A stretch of DNA of 64,000 bases, from NCBI GenBank assembly GCA_965219855.1, contig CBDCOR010000012.1, positions 310,001 to 374,000 on the forward strand, read 5' to 3'. The position numbers and the translations under genes are program-made. The notes beneath the pieces are model-generated. The model searched no databases. It worked only from the letters and a program-made list of their open reading frames with translations, and was not told the origin of the DNA. Source of the stretch: CAUZIZ01 sp965219855. GTDB lineage: Bacteria > Acidobacteriota > UBA6911 > RPQK01 > JAJDTT01. Below, one piece after another: positions 1 to 9,098 of this stretch. The first letter of the stretch is position 1. Each line of letters starts with the position of its first letter.

Positions 1-8
1 GTAGAGGA

Positions 9-1324
9 CAGTAGCGTCCCAGCGTTAGTCGAATAACATCAACTGTTTATGAATGTCACTATTCTGAGTAATGTAATGCATGTCCTGAAAGGCCTGTAAA
101 ATTGGGGTTTTCTCGAAGAGCGAGACACTCAGGACCTGGAGAATTGTGTAGAGCGGCAACTCGAGATAGAGGCGCTTGCGGATGATGGCGATGAGCAGGT
201 AGGTACTGAGGGCGATCCAGATTTGTGTTTTCACGGCATTGGGACTGGTGCCGTAAAAGGCCTTGATGCGGAGATGCTGTTTGATCCATTTGAAGAACAG
301 TTCGATCTGCCAGCGGAGCTTGTAGAGCCGGGCAATAGTCAGAGCGGGAGAAGCAAAGTCGTTGGTGAGGAATACTAGCCGCAGGTCGGTGGTGACGTCG
401 AAGAACTTGATGCGACGCAAAGGTTCGGGGTAGGCCTTGGCCGGATAGAAGGTGCTCAGCAGGACAGTTTGGTCGCAGATCAGTCCCGTCGTTCTGTCCA
501 CCGGGTGGGAGTAGCGGCGGCGGAACTTGAAGTTGGCCTTGGCGCGGGTCACGAATAACGACCGGGCAGAATGGAGTCGGTACAGGCGCCCGAAATCCAG
601 GTATCCGCGATCCATGATGTAGTAGGCACCGGGACAAGGAATCAGGTGGTCCAAGGCGTGGACATCGTGCAGTTTTCCGTCCGAGATCAGAACGAACTCG
701 GGAATGGCGCCGTGCAGGTTGAGCAAGGTATGCAGTTTGATCGCCCCCTTGGTACGGCGGAAGCGCGCCCAGGGGAAGACCGAGAGGCACAGGTCGATGG
801 TCGTGGAGTCCAAGGCATAGACGGTCGCGTTCAGATCGACTCCCAGGTCCTCGTCGGTGTACAGGCGGCGCGCTTCGGCGATAAGCACTTGGGCAAACTC
901 GGCATAGATGCGCCAGTCGCGCCTCTCGTTGGCATTGGACAGATTGTTGCGGGAGACCGTGGAGCGAATGCCCATGTGGAAGAGCTTGGATCTCATGGCC
1001 CGTAGGCAGGCTTCGATATCGCGCAAGCTCTCGCGATAGGTCAACTGTGCAAAGGCCATGACCCGGTAATGGTCGGCACAGCGGAACGACTTGACCTTGT
1101 AGTCGCCTCCGTAGTGCTGAACAATGCGATGAAAATGATGCCAGGGAAGATGCCGCATCACCTGAGAAAAAATCGTCGTGCCCGTGTACATGCTCGCCCT
1201 CCTTATGAACTGAAGGGCGTGAGCGTACACTCACTTTCAAGTCGGAAACACCCATTATCTTCTCTAACATATTACTCATTAATACTTTACAGAGATTAGA
1301 AGCCCAAACGTTGGGACACTACTG
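9..1324 (-). mobile_element. IS4-family insertion sequence, copy 1
   Basis: A 1316-bp element with imperfect terminal inverted repeats: CAGTAGCGTCCCAGCGTT at the left edge and the complement of CAGTAGTGTCCCAACGTT at the right edge. The right flank begins GGTAGAGGA and the window's first eight bases are GTAGAGGA, so a 9-bp target duplication is implied with its first base just outside the window. It carries one transposase gene. A copy of the same length lies inverted at 51808-53123. Family assignment rests on the transposase motifs; boundaries are directly visible. Confidence 0.93.
25..1230 (-). CDS. IS4-family DDE transposase
   Basis: A 401-residue transposase that would cut and paste the surrounding element. 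The DDE catalytic core is visible: first Asp in ALDSTTIDL (about residue 140), second Asp in IMDRGYLD (about residue 205), and the Glu within YKLRWQIELFFKWIK, which matches the IS4 signature Y-(2)-R-(3)-E-(6)-K. Length is normal for the family and no internal lesion is seen, so it is probably functional. The protein matches that of the second copy at 51902-53107; one base difference near position 831 is silent (GAT versus GAC, Asp). Confidence 0.93.
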   Translation of the reverse strand: MYAHALQFIRRASMYTGTTIFSQVMRHLPWHHFHRIVQHYGGDYKVKSFRCADHYRVMAFAQLTYRESLRDIEACLRAMRSKLFHMGIRSTVSRNNLSNANERRDWRIYAEFAQVLIAEARRLYTDEDLGVDLNATVYALDSTTIDLCLSVFPWARFRRTKGAIKLHTLLNLHGAIPEFVLISDGKLHDVHALDHLIPCPGAYYIMDRGYLDFGRLYRLHSARSLFVTRAKANFKFRRRYSHPVDRTTGLICDQTVLLSTFYPAKAYPEPLRRIKFFDVTTDLRLVFLTNDFASPALTIARLYKLRWQIELFFKWIKQHLRIKAFYGTSPNAVKTQIWIALSTYLLIAIIRKRLYLELPLYTILQVLSVSLFEKTPILQAFQDMHYITQNSDIHKQLMLFD

Positions 1325-2003
1325 GGTAGAGGATAAACTGTCGGGTTTCGGGATCCTGAGTGACCTGAAAGGTATCTCCGGTAGCCCAGAATGGCACGAC
1401 TGGATTCTCGGGATAGTCGGTCCACTGCTTGCCATCGGGAGAGAAGGCTGCCCCTATGCCAAAGCGGTCCCGGTCGTGGGCCTGAAAGTAGAGCAGCTTG
1501 TAGCGCCGCTGTGGATCGGTCTCTGCGGTGTCCTTGATGACGCAGTGCGTCCAGAAGGACCACTTGAAAAAGATGTTGTTCTTCTTGGATCCTTGGAACT
1601 CCACCAGTCCCAGGTCCGGTTTCTCCCAGCTGATCCCGTCCTGGGAGGTAGCGTAGCAGAGAAAATCCTGGATGTCGGGACGCTTGTCGTTTGCGAGGGC
1701 GTTGTACCACATCTTGAACAACTGCTCTTCCTCGTCGAAGATGACCGTGCCTGGTTGCAGGGCCAGGTAGCCCTCCCAGGGACGATCCGGCTTCACCAGG
1801 GGATTGTCCGGGTGTTTGGAAGGCCGGTTCAGGCTACGCCACACCTGCTGCAGATCCTCCACCAGATAGTCGTCCGCGAACAGATGGATCCCCGGTTCCA
1901 ATTCAATGACGGAAGCCTTTTTCTCCCGTCCGGGACCAGAACACCCTACGGAGTAAACAAAAAAGGCCAGAGCAAGAACCGCGATGCGCTTCTCTTTTCT
2001 CAT
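1325..2003 (-). pseudogene. secreted beta-propeller glycosidase-like protein, cut by IS4
   Basis: The N-terminal ~226 residues of a secreted protein: a lipoprotein-type signal (MRKEKRIAVLALAFFVYSVGC), then a segment typical of five-bladed-propeller glycoside-hydrolase-like proteins (HLFADDYLVED, HPDNPLVKPDRPWEG, TVIFDEEEQLFKMWY, LCYATSQDGISWEKPDLG). The reading frame runs into the IS4 element at 1324 and its last residues are IS-encoded, so the 3' part was separated by the insertion and presumably lies left of the window. Residue pattern resembles the protein at 16108-16809. The substrate cannot be told from sequence. From 2004 to about 2302 no gene or clear element is visible. Confidence 0.75.
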
Positions 2004-2302
2004 CAGTTGGACCTCCTCGAAGCACCCGGAATCTGAATATCCGCCAGCCAGCGCGCACGGAGTAGGATGGCAGTAGCTGTCGTCATGCTCCTACTCGAAA
2101 CCGAGAGGATAAGGCTCCACCCTCGTACGCGCCCTGTCAACCGGATACCGCATCTGAAGAGTGTTTAGCCCGGATTCCTCGGCTGACGCACTCGATCGCT
2201 TGCTGGTCGGGATCATTCGGGATCATGCCCCGTCAAGCCAATCCCTGGGCTAGCCATAAAGGGTGTCAGTCCCTGATCTTCGCCGTGGCGACGTCACTGA
2301 CG

Positions 2303-2532
2303 GCGCCCTCACACCGATCTTGTACTCGCCAACGATGGTCCCTGAACGATGGCGCTGGCTGATCGACCTGAACCCCATGACCGGAATCGTAGGAGCCCTT
2401 CGCAGCGCCTTTCTAGGCCAGCCTTGGAATTACGTCTCTCTTGCCATCTCGCTGGGCCTTTCGTGCTTGTTCTTCTGGGGCGGTGTTATCTACTTCAAGA
2501 GCGCTGAGAGGAAATTTGCCGACGTTATCTAA
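2303..2532 (+). pseudogene. wzm: ABC-2 type polysaccharide export permease, C-terminal fragment (Wzm-like)
   Basis: Only the last ~76 residues remain. The segment TMVPERWRWLIDLNPMTGIV followed by a final transmembrane helix (about VSLAISLGLSCLFFWGGVIY) and FKSAERKFADVI is the usual end of O-antigen/capsule export permeases of the ABC-2 family. No upstream membrane domain exists in any frame, so the 5' part has been lost. The stop is one base before the TTG start of the partner ATPase, the coupling expected of a wzm-wzt operon. The symbol reflects family role, not orthology to a named strain's gene. Confidence 0.75.
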
Positions 2533-2533
2533 T

Positions 2534-3885
2534 TTGAATGCCGGAGGGTCGCAGGGCTGTCCGCCGGCAATCTCCGTTTCCAACCTTGGAAAGCAATTCC
2601 GGATAGGCGCAAGACAACAGCCTTTCGGAACACTGAGGGAAGCACTCTCGGACCTGCCCTCCCTCTTTAGGAGATGGAGTGCCCCTCGAAATAGCCAACA
2701 GTTCTGGGCACTCAGGGAGGTTTCGTTTGAGGTTCAGGAAGGCGAAGTCGTCGGCGTTATCGGTGCCAACGGGGCAGGCAAGAGTACCCTTTTGAAGATA
2801 TTGAGCCGGATCTCGAACCGACGACCGGCACAGCAAGGCTCCGAGGTCGCGTCTCCAGTCTGCTCGAGGTTGGTACCGGATTCCATCGGGAGCTGACCGG
2901 CTTGGAGAACATCTACCTCAGCGGGGCTATCCTGGGTATGCGCCGGGGTGAAATCCGGCGCAAAGTGGACGAAATCGTGGACTTCGCAGGAATCACTGAG
3001 TTCATCGACACACCTGTTAAACACTACTCTTCGGGAATGGACGTGCGGCTCGCGTTCGCCGTCGCAGCGTATCTGGAACCAGATATCCTGCTGGTGGACG
3101 AAGTTCTGGCAGTTGGAGACGCCGAGTTCCAAAAGAGATGCTTGAGCCGGATGAATAGAGCCAGCCAAGAAGGTCGGACCGTCCTTTTCGTAAGCCACAA
3201 CATGTCCACGGTCAGAAAGCTGTGCTCACGTACAATCCTGCTGGATAAGGGTCGGATCACGGAAGTGGGAGACAGCTTTTCCGTAACCGAGACCTACCTG
3301 AAAAACCGCTCCAACGGTAACGCTAGGAACCCTTCCCTACCGCCCGGATTCTTGTTCGCTTGGCAACCAACTACCGCTGCGAAGTTCAGCATCACCGCAA
3401 TTCAGATGCTGGACGTGGCCGGGGAACCTCTTTCGGTGCTGGGAACCTGGGATTATGTTCGTTTCAGGATCTTTTTTTCGGCAACCGAAAGGTCCCAGCG
3501 CGGCTCCGTAGAATTCAAGATCCAGACCAGGGACAACACTCCCATCCTTGTCTGCTCAACCCAGCCAGACTCGAGCTTACCACTCACCATAGAGCCGGGG
3601 ACAGCAGCCGTAGACTGCGTGTTCCCCAACTGGCCGCTGGCAGAAGGCAGGTACACAGTGGGGGTGGGACTGGCGATTCCGACCGTGGAGTATCTTGCCT
3701 GGGACGAGAATCTCTGCGAGCTCCAAACGGTAGGGCGAGACGTCTTCCGATCCGGTCTTGCGCCATCGGCGGATCGTTACCTGCTGGCAGCTCCCCACTA
3801 CTGGGAAACTGCTTCTACTTCGCCGGCTGACTCAGTCCACGAGCCAGCCGATGTTGGAATGGAAAAGATACAGTACACCCTCTGA
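2534..3885 (+). pseudogene. wzt: polysaccharide ABC transporter ATPase, frameshifted (Wzt-like)
   Basis: ATPase that would power export of a lipid-linked polysaccharide with the permease just upstream. The likely start is TTG at 2534. The Walker A motif GANGAGKST lies near residue 80; after a one-base loss near 2813 (one G missing in TCG-GAA-CCG) the frame shifts and homology resumes as VSSLLEVGTGFHRELTGLEN. Further on are the signature HYSSGMDVRLAFAVA, Walker B ILLVDEVLAVGD and the H-loop FVSHN. Roughly residues 280-440 form a Wzt_C-like beta-rich domain that in relatives binds the polysaccharide terminus. The frameshift separates Walker A from the signature and Walker B, so the protein should be inactive unless the base is a sequencing error. 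Confidence 0.85.
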
Positions 3886-4036
3886 TTCGGCTCCCAGAAA
3901 CTGAACAACCCTTGCGAGCCGGTGTCTGGAGGATCCGTCGAGGCGTTTCGGGGAGAGTCCGCTGGGAGCACACAATTGGGACGAAGCAGTTGCCTCTCAA
4001 CAGAGATGGCGAGTCGAAACATAGCGAGGTAAGCGG

Positions 4037-4720
4037 ATGTTGATCGAACTCAATCAGAGAAACCATCGGTCTATTCTGGTTACTGGGGGCTTGGGAACCG
4101 TAGGGAGCGCGTTGGTAAGCGATCTCCGCCAGCGCGGAAATAAGGTCGTCGCTTGCGACCTACGACACCAGGCAGACGAGCACAGCTTCGGCCTAGCAGG
4201 TGGCGTTCAGGCTCCTGGCTATGCCCGATGTGATGTCGGGGAATACCGCCAGCTGGCGCGAGTGTTTCAGGAGATGGGCCCGTTTGACTACGTCTATCAC
4301 TGCGCCGCCGAATTTGGACGGTGGAACGGCGAGGACTTCTACGAGGCTCTTTGGAAGACCAACGCGGTTGGGACAAAGAACGTCATCCGCCTGCAGGAGC
4401 GCCTTGGATTTCGACTCATCCACTGTTCCTCCTCTGAGGTGTACGGCGATTGACCTGAGCTGATGACTGAGCCGGTCAACGATGAATGCGCCGTCTCCCA
4501 ACTCAACGACTACGCCATGACCAAATGGGTCAACGAGATGCAGATCCGCAACTCGGCTCTCCAGCATGACACTGAGACGGTGGTGGTACGCCTCTTCAAC
4601 ACTTACGGACCGGGGGAGTACTACAGTCCCTATCGATCCGTCAATTGCCGCTTCCTCTTTTGCGCCCTGCACGGCCGACCCTGGACGGTATTTCGAGGAC
4701 ACTCCCGAACCTCAAGAGAA
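4037..4720 (+). pseudogene. NAD-dependent nucleotide-sugar epimerase/dehydratase with internal stop
   Basis: Extended short-chain dehydrogenase of the kind making nucleotide sugars for surface polysaccharide. The Rossmann motif ILVTGGLGTVGSAL is near residue 15, the catalytic Ser region is HCSSSEVYGD, and the Tyr/Lys pair is DYAMTKW. An in-frame TGA at 4451-4453 falls just after VYGD, and the same frame continues as PELMTEPVNDE through RLFNTYGPGEYYSPY to FRGHSRTS near 4713, where homology ends. The gene is therefore stopped by a nonsense codon and also lacks its C-terminal third. It sits behind the broken wzm-wzt pair, so the whole locus is dead. From 4720 to 4990 no gene is supported. Confidence 0.8.
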
Positions 4721-5154
4721 GCAAGACGCCGAAGCCTACCTGTGCGAGTCCACGCTGGTACAGAACTTCCTGCTCGAACTCCGCAACTAACCAGCGGAGG
4801 TAGGCAGCCAGGGCGCTCCCAACGGCAGGTCCGGAAGAAGGGATCGTCACGAAGGGGCCAGGCAGGAAGACTTCGGGAGACGGCACTTCGGCCTAGAGCA
4901 AAGCGCCAACGACCGCCCTTGAGCGAAGCGTCGGCGAGGTTCCCTGACCTCGTCTTCAGAAAGAACATGTGGTTATCTCTCTGGAACTGCTTTGGGTGAT
5001 ACCTGTCGCCGCCTGAGGAAAATGGTTCGAGTCATGACCGGTGAAGGTCCCCCACCGTCCCACGTTGGGTGAGTCCGCGCTATAAGCCCTCGGCGAAAGG
5101 CGACGGATGATGCGGTGCTGTGGAGAAGGCCTCCTGAGCCGCCTCCGCTTTAGG

Positions 5155-7116
5155 CCTAAGTTACCTCGTAGAAAAGTGATGTAACCTATTGTTAAGATTG
5201 GGGTAATGCTACAAATCAGCTGCGTCGGTACTGGGTACATTATAGACGAACGCCGAGGAGATCCAGGGCTCGCTGCTGAAGCGATGTGGGACGGGTGATT
5301 TTGTCGAAGGCTGCTGAGCCGGGCAACTGCGGCTGAATCCGGTTTTTGGAGATCGTGGCCAAATCGCTGAGCAAGGTCTGAAAGCTGTGCACGGGCCCAC
5401 CCTCAACGGTGCGCTTGCGGTGAGCCTTGCGGAGGGCCTGAGGAGAGCGCTGAGAGGGTGCCACCACCGAATCGCGAAGCTGCCTCCCCGCCTCGGGATC
5501 CTCGTCGTCGAACAGGATCGGAGCTAACTTCTGTCGCATGTGCCACTCGACGTAGTAGGCAAGCATGCACAGAAAGACGTGAGCGCGGACCCGATCCTCC
5601 AGATGGTGGTAAATGGGTCGGACCTTCAGATCGACACTCTTACAGCTGCGGAAGGCCCGTTCGGCGACGGACAACCCCTTGTAGGCAGCCACCGTTTGTT
5701 CGGCATCCATTTGCTCGCGGGCCAGGTTGGTGCGAATCACATAGATCCCGTCCAGTGCCGCCTCCTGCTCGATGCGCTCCTGCCGGCGCTGGTAGGAGAA
5801 GGACTCCTCGCCGATCTCCAGGACAAAATGCTTGCCCACTTTGTAGCGGTTGAGGACTTTGCCCACCCGCAGGGCAATCCGATCCTTGCCCTTGAAGCGA
5901 CGCTTCGGACGTTGCGTTGCCTGGACAATCTTCTCCAACTCCAGCTCGGTCGCCTGGAGCAGTTGCTGGCGATTGCGGGCCCGTTCCTCCGCTAAGAGGG
6001 GATTACGGCAGACAATGAGCCGTTCCCCGGGGTAGTCCGGGCTCTGGATCTCGGCCAGGTCGCGTTGATCAAACAGGGACAGCTGCAGCGGACCGGATTG
6101 AAACAGTTTGCGGATCTGAGGGCCTCGCAGGGCCGTGATCCAGCCCATGCCGGGCAGCGGCTTGAGCTCCTCCCGAATGCGGGCTTCCGTCAGCATTCCT
6201 CGATCGGCGACCACCACCACCGAGCGCAACCCGAAGCGTTGGCGCAGTTTTTGGATTTGGCTGGTCACTGTTGTGGGGTCCGCTCGGTTGCCTTCGAAGA
6301 CCTCGACCGCGACAGGGCAGCCTTGACGGTCGCACAGCAGGCCGAAGACGATCTGCAGCGTACCCCCTTTGCCGTCTCGGGAATACCCCCGCTGGGCCAA
6401 CGGGCAACTCCTCCCTTCGAAGTAGGTCGAGGTGACGTCGTAGATCACGAGGCAACCGTCCTGCAGGCGCTGAGCCGCCAGCTGGTTTTCAATCTTTGGT
6501 TGTCGAACGAGCAGCCAGTCCAAGGCGCCGTACAGATCATCGGCCGTCGCGGCCTCCACCTGTAAGAGCTCGCCCAAGCTGCTGGACAGGGTCTGGGGAT
6601 CCCATCCGCGTGCGGTGGCCAGCTTGGAGCGGGGCTCCAGGATGCGCGCCACGATCAGGGCCACTACCAGGCGGCGCTGCAGGCTGTTGCGAGTGACCAG
6701 TAAGCGCTCCAAACCGAGGCGGCGCAGGGTACCCAAGACGGCCGCCACATGACCATGGGGGCGAGTGCGCTGGACCTGGAAGGCTTGGCTCAAGTCGGAG
6801 ATGACGGAGCCTCCCTTCAAGAGGCTGCGCAGGCCTTCGACGATCTCCGCGGGCCACTTGCTGAGGTTAGCCAGAGTGCGCTTGCGCACCTTGCCGGCTT
6901 GCCGGTAGGACTCGCGCAGGAGAATGGCCGGGGGCGAGTTGCGGTTGGGAACGGATTCGATGTACATGGGCACTATAATATCACATACTACCGACAATAA
7001 AGGACGTTAAACCAACTATTACATGGGTACAAATTGTCGAACACAAAAAGACCCTTACCTGATGATCCACAATGGCTTACAGGTTGTTTTTCAGCTAGTT
7101 TTCAGGGTAACTTCGG
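5155..7116 (-). mobile_element. IS1634-family insertion sequence, copy 1
   Basis: A 1962-bp element with terminal inverted repeats CCTAAGTTACCTCG (left) and CCGAAGTTACCCTG (right, read inward). It is flanked by a 6-bp target duplication TTTAGG at 5149-5154 and 7117-7122. It holds a single transposase gene. An almost identical copy in the same orientation lies at 27716-29677, flanked by TTTAGC. It appears to have landed inside the 5' part of the group II intron. Confidence 0.93.
5240..6997 (-). CDS. IS1634-family DDE transposase
   Basis: A 585-residue transposase, a usual length for the IS1634 group. Catalytic Asp residues are visible in VIYDVTSTYFEG (about 206) and VVVADRGMLTEAR (about 268); the C-terminal signature lies around AYKGLSVAERAFRSCK. 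The frame opens 10 codons before MYIESVPN, which could be the true start (6967). It differs from the second copy by one residue noticed (LLVTRN here, LLATRN there). No lesion is visible, so it is likely active. Confidence 0.93.
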   Translation of the reverse strand: MSVVCDIIVPMYIESVPNRNSPPAILLRESYRQAGKVRKRTLANLSKWPAEIVEGLRSLLKGGSVISDLSQAFQVQRTRPHGHVAAVLGTLRRLGLERLLVTRNSLQRRLVVALIVARILEPRSKLATARGWDPQTLSSSLGELLQVEAATADDLYGALDWLLVRQPKIENQLAAQRLQDGCLVIYDVTSTYFEGRSCPLAQRGYSRDGKGGTLQIVFGLLCDRQGCPVAVEVFEGNRADPTTVTSQIQKLRQRFGLRSVVVVADRGMLTEARIREELKPLPGMGWITALRGPQIRKLFQSGPLQLSLFDQRDLAEIQSPDYPGERLIVCRNPLLAEERARNRQQLLQATELELEKIVQATQRPKRRFKGKDRIALRVGKVLNRYKVGKHFVLEIGEESFSYQRRQERIEQEAALDGIYVIRTNLAREQMDAEQTVAAYKGLSVAERAFRSCKSVDLKVRPIYHHLEDRVRAHVFLCMLAYYVEWHMRQKLAPILFDDEDPEAGRQLRDSVVAPSQRSPQALRKAHRKRTVEGGPVHSFQTLLSDLATISKNRIQPQLPGSAAFDKITRPTSLQQRALDLLGVRL

Positions 7117-7335
7117 TTTAGGGATTGCCGCAGAGCCGGAGTACTCCAGTTTCGACTGGAGGAAAGGTAAAACCGAAGACGAGCTGAGGAAGGATCTGAG
7201 CTCTGGGTAGTTAGCGTCCCGGCCGTGGCCTCCAAAATGGGCCGGCCCGTGCTCTTGCCCGGGTCAAACCGAGAAAACAGACACCTAGGTGCCTGGCTAA
7301 GAAACACCCGATAGATCCCCGATCCGTCTCACCTG

Positions 7336-8601
7336 ATGATGCAACCTAACAGGAACACCATGGTGAAGAGCAGAAAGGAGCACTCGCTGACCGGTCGCAT
7401 TACGATCGAGCTCATGCGGGCCGCTTTCAAGAAAGTCAAGCGCAACCGAGGTGCCGCTGGAGTGGACAAGGTCAGCGTCGGGAGGTTCGAGGCTAACCTC
7501 GAACCAAACCTTCTCGCCCTGATGAAAGTTCTCAAATCAGGGGCGTTTCGGCCCGATCCGCTGCTCCGCGTCCGGATCTCCAAAGGCCCTCGCACGAAGA
7601 AGACCCGGCCGCTCGGGATCCCCGTGGTCCGCGATCGCGTGGCCCAGGAGGTTCTGCGGCGGCTGCTGGAACCTATCTTCGAGCCGCTCTTTCAGGACGC
7701 CTCCTTCGGGTTTCGTCCTAAACGCAACTGTCATCAGGCGATCCAGTGGCTGTTGTCCCTTCACGACGCCGGCTACCTTTGGGTACTCGACGCCGATGTG
7801 GAAGGTTTTTTTGACCACATTCCACAGAACGTCATTATGCAGTTGGTGGCCGACAAGGTTGCCGACGGCAATATCCTTCGCCTTCTCCAACGATTTCTCA
7901 CTGCCGGGGTCATGGACGACGGAGTCTTCAAGCCGACCACGGTCGGCACGCCACAGGGAGGAGTCATTTCCCCACTGCTGGCTAACATCGTCCTCAACCA
8001 ATTGGACTGGGCCTTGCACCGGGCGGGTTTTCAATTCGCCCGCTATGCTGACGACTTCGTCGTCTTGACCCGGTCCCAACAGCAGGCGCAAGAGGCTATG
8101 GAACTCGTCCAGCAAGTGCTGGAAACCCCACTTCAGCTACGGCTGAGTCCGGAGAAAACCCGGATCATGACGTTCGGAAAAGGCTATGAATTTCTTGGCT
8201 TTTTCCTCTCGTCCCGTTCCCGGCGCATGCGCGACAAGTCCCAGCAGAAATTCAAGGATAAGGTGCGGGAATTAACCGTCCGCTGCCATAACCTCGATGC
8301 CGAGGCAATCCTGAAATTGAACCGAGTGATCAGGGGGACAGCACAGTACTTCACCCCCGAGTTTGCGACCAATCGTTGGCTCTTCCAAAAGCTCGACTCC
8401 TGGGTCCGAATGCGACTCCGGAGCATGAAGCTTAAACGGAAGAACTACAACGACAACCGCAAACTCCGGGTGGGGTTCTTCTGCCGAAAGCTCGGCTTGC
8501 TTTCCCTGGAAAGCTTCTGTCTCTGTCGCAACACCTACGGTCAAGTATGTTACGTCGTTCCCCGAAATGGGGCAACGTCTTTGGGGTCGCCCGGTGAGTG
8601 A
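7336..8601 (+). CDS. ltrA: group II intron reverse transcriptase/maturase
   Basis: A 421-residue reverse transcriptase. The RT palm is clear: VLDADVEGFFDHIP (about 155-168, first catalytic Asp), GTPQGGVISPLLANI (about 207-221) and FARYADDFVVL (about 238-248, YADD box). Downstream, LRLSPEKTRIMTF and FLGFFLS are standard RT motif 6-7 features, and LNRVIRGTAQYF is the maturase (X/thumb) signature. No HNH endonuclease domain follows. The protein would help splicing and retrohoming of its host intron; because the intron RNA is split by IS1634, mobility in cis is doubtful although the ORF is intact. The symbol is used for the family. Confidence 0.88.
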   Translation: MMQPNRNTMVKSRKEHSLTGRITIELMRAAFKKVKRNRGAAGVDKVSVGRFEANLEPNLLALMKVLKSGAFRPDPLLRVRISKGPRTKKTRPLGIPVVRDRVAQEVLRRLLEPIFEPLFQDASFGFRPKRNCHQAIQWLLSLHDAGYLWVLDADVEGFFDHIPQNVIMQLVADKVADGNILRLLQRFLTAGVMDDGVFKPTTVGTPQGGVISPLLANIVLNQLDWALHRAGFQFARYADDFVVLTRSQQQAQEAMELVQQVLETPLQLRLSPEKTRIMTFGKGYEFLGFFLSSRSRRMRDKSQQKFKDKVRELTVRCHNLDAEAILKLNRVIRGTAQYFTPEFATNRWLFQKLDSWVRMRLRSMKLKRKNYNDNRKLRVGFFCRKLGLLSLESFCLCRNTYGQVCYVVPRNGATSLGSPGE

Positions 8602-8652
8602 CCCTCACGCCGGTAAATGTGGGGAACAGACCCCATCGCGACAACGGGGAGG

Positions 8653-8675
8653 GGCAGGCGGGAACTCCGCCTGCC
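8653..8675 (+). ncRNA. candidate group II intron domain V hairpin
   Basis: A perfect 9-bp stem, GGCAGGCGG paired with CCGCCTGCC, closed by GAACT, about 50 bases after the RT stop. Position and loop resemble domain V, but the conserved AGC triad and two-base bulge are not clearly present, so it may be degenerate or just a terminator-like hairpin. Confidence 0.35.
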
Positions 8676-8725
8676 TCTTACCCGCGTGCGTCCTCAGCCA
8701 TTTGTTGCCCTTCTGTACACAACCC

Positions 8726-8808
8726 ATTCAGGGTTGAAATCCGGGGCGACGCCGTTGACCCAGGGTTCGGAAACCCTGGGCTGAAATACGGAATCCCTTC
8801 AGGATTCA
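8726..8808. repeat. palindromic REP-like intergenic repeat
   Basis: Intergenic palindromes between the intron and the next gene: CCCAGGGTT-CGG-AAACCCTGGG forms a tight hairpin, preceded by TTCAGGGTTGAAATCC and followed by GGAATCCCTTCAGGATTC. This composition is typical of dispersed REP-type repeats. The short reading frame across it is not a gene. From 8810 to 9098 nothing else is supported. Confidence 0.5.
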
Positions 8809-9098
8809 CCTCCTTCCTATGCACTCAGGGCGCCATCACTCCAGAAGTTGACGCCAATTTTCAAGAATTACCCCGTTCGAGCAAATCCTGATTCTGCAAC
8901 CACTTAGGCATTGGGACTTGCAAGGTCAAGTAGGTCACATCGCTAACCGCTTGATATCATTCGACTTTTAACCGGAGAGTAGTGTTCAAAATTGTGGAAT
9001 AGTCGTGTCCATGTCAGAATCCTGTCAAGCACGGACGGAGCCGCATTGAAGCAGACCGTGTGCTGCGGGCAACGTCGATTCGCTCCCCAGAATAGCGT

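Larger units (their letters stand above)
4996..8690 (+). mobile_element. probable group II intron, interrupted by IS1634
   Basis: Inferred, with approximate ends. A group II maturase/reverse transcriptase is encoded at 7336-8601. Upstream, 5024-5145 contains sequence resembling group II domain I (GGTTCGAG ... CCGGTGAAGGTCC ... GGCGAAAGGCGACGG), and the IS1634 element interrupts it at 5155. The structured-looking sequence resumes at 7123 with a perfect CTCCAGT/ACTGGAG hairpin. A 9-bp stem with a GAACT loop at 8653-8675 sits where domain V would be. GTGAT near 4996 could be the intron 5' end but departs from the usual GTGYG. A covariance-model scan would settle the extent. Confidence 0.45.

Noticed and set aside
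59..1279. Long second frame antisense-register to the IS4 transposase (also 51853-53073)
   Set aside because: It has no recognisable motif and exists only because of the codon bias of the transposase frame.
4451..4453. TGA in the epimerase as selenocysteine or a recoded stop
   Set aside because: No SECIS-like hairpin was evident, the family has no Cys there, and the gene is also truncated and lies in a dead locus.
7336..8601. Retron or diversity-generating RT
   Set aside because: The C-terminal maturase motif and flanking structured RNA fit a group II intron; no template/variable repeat pair or msr/msd structure was seen.
8598..8891. A 97-codon frame after the reverse transcriptase
   Set aside because: It covers palindromic repeat sequence; its translation is the familiar artefact of REP-type repeats.
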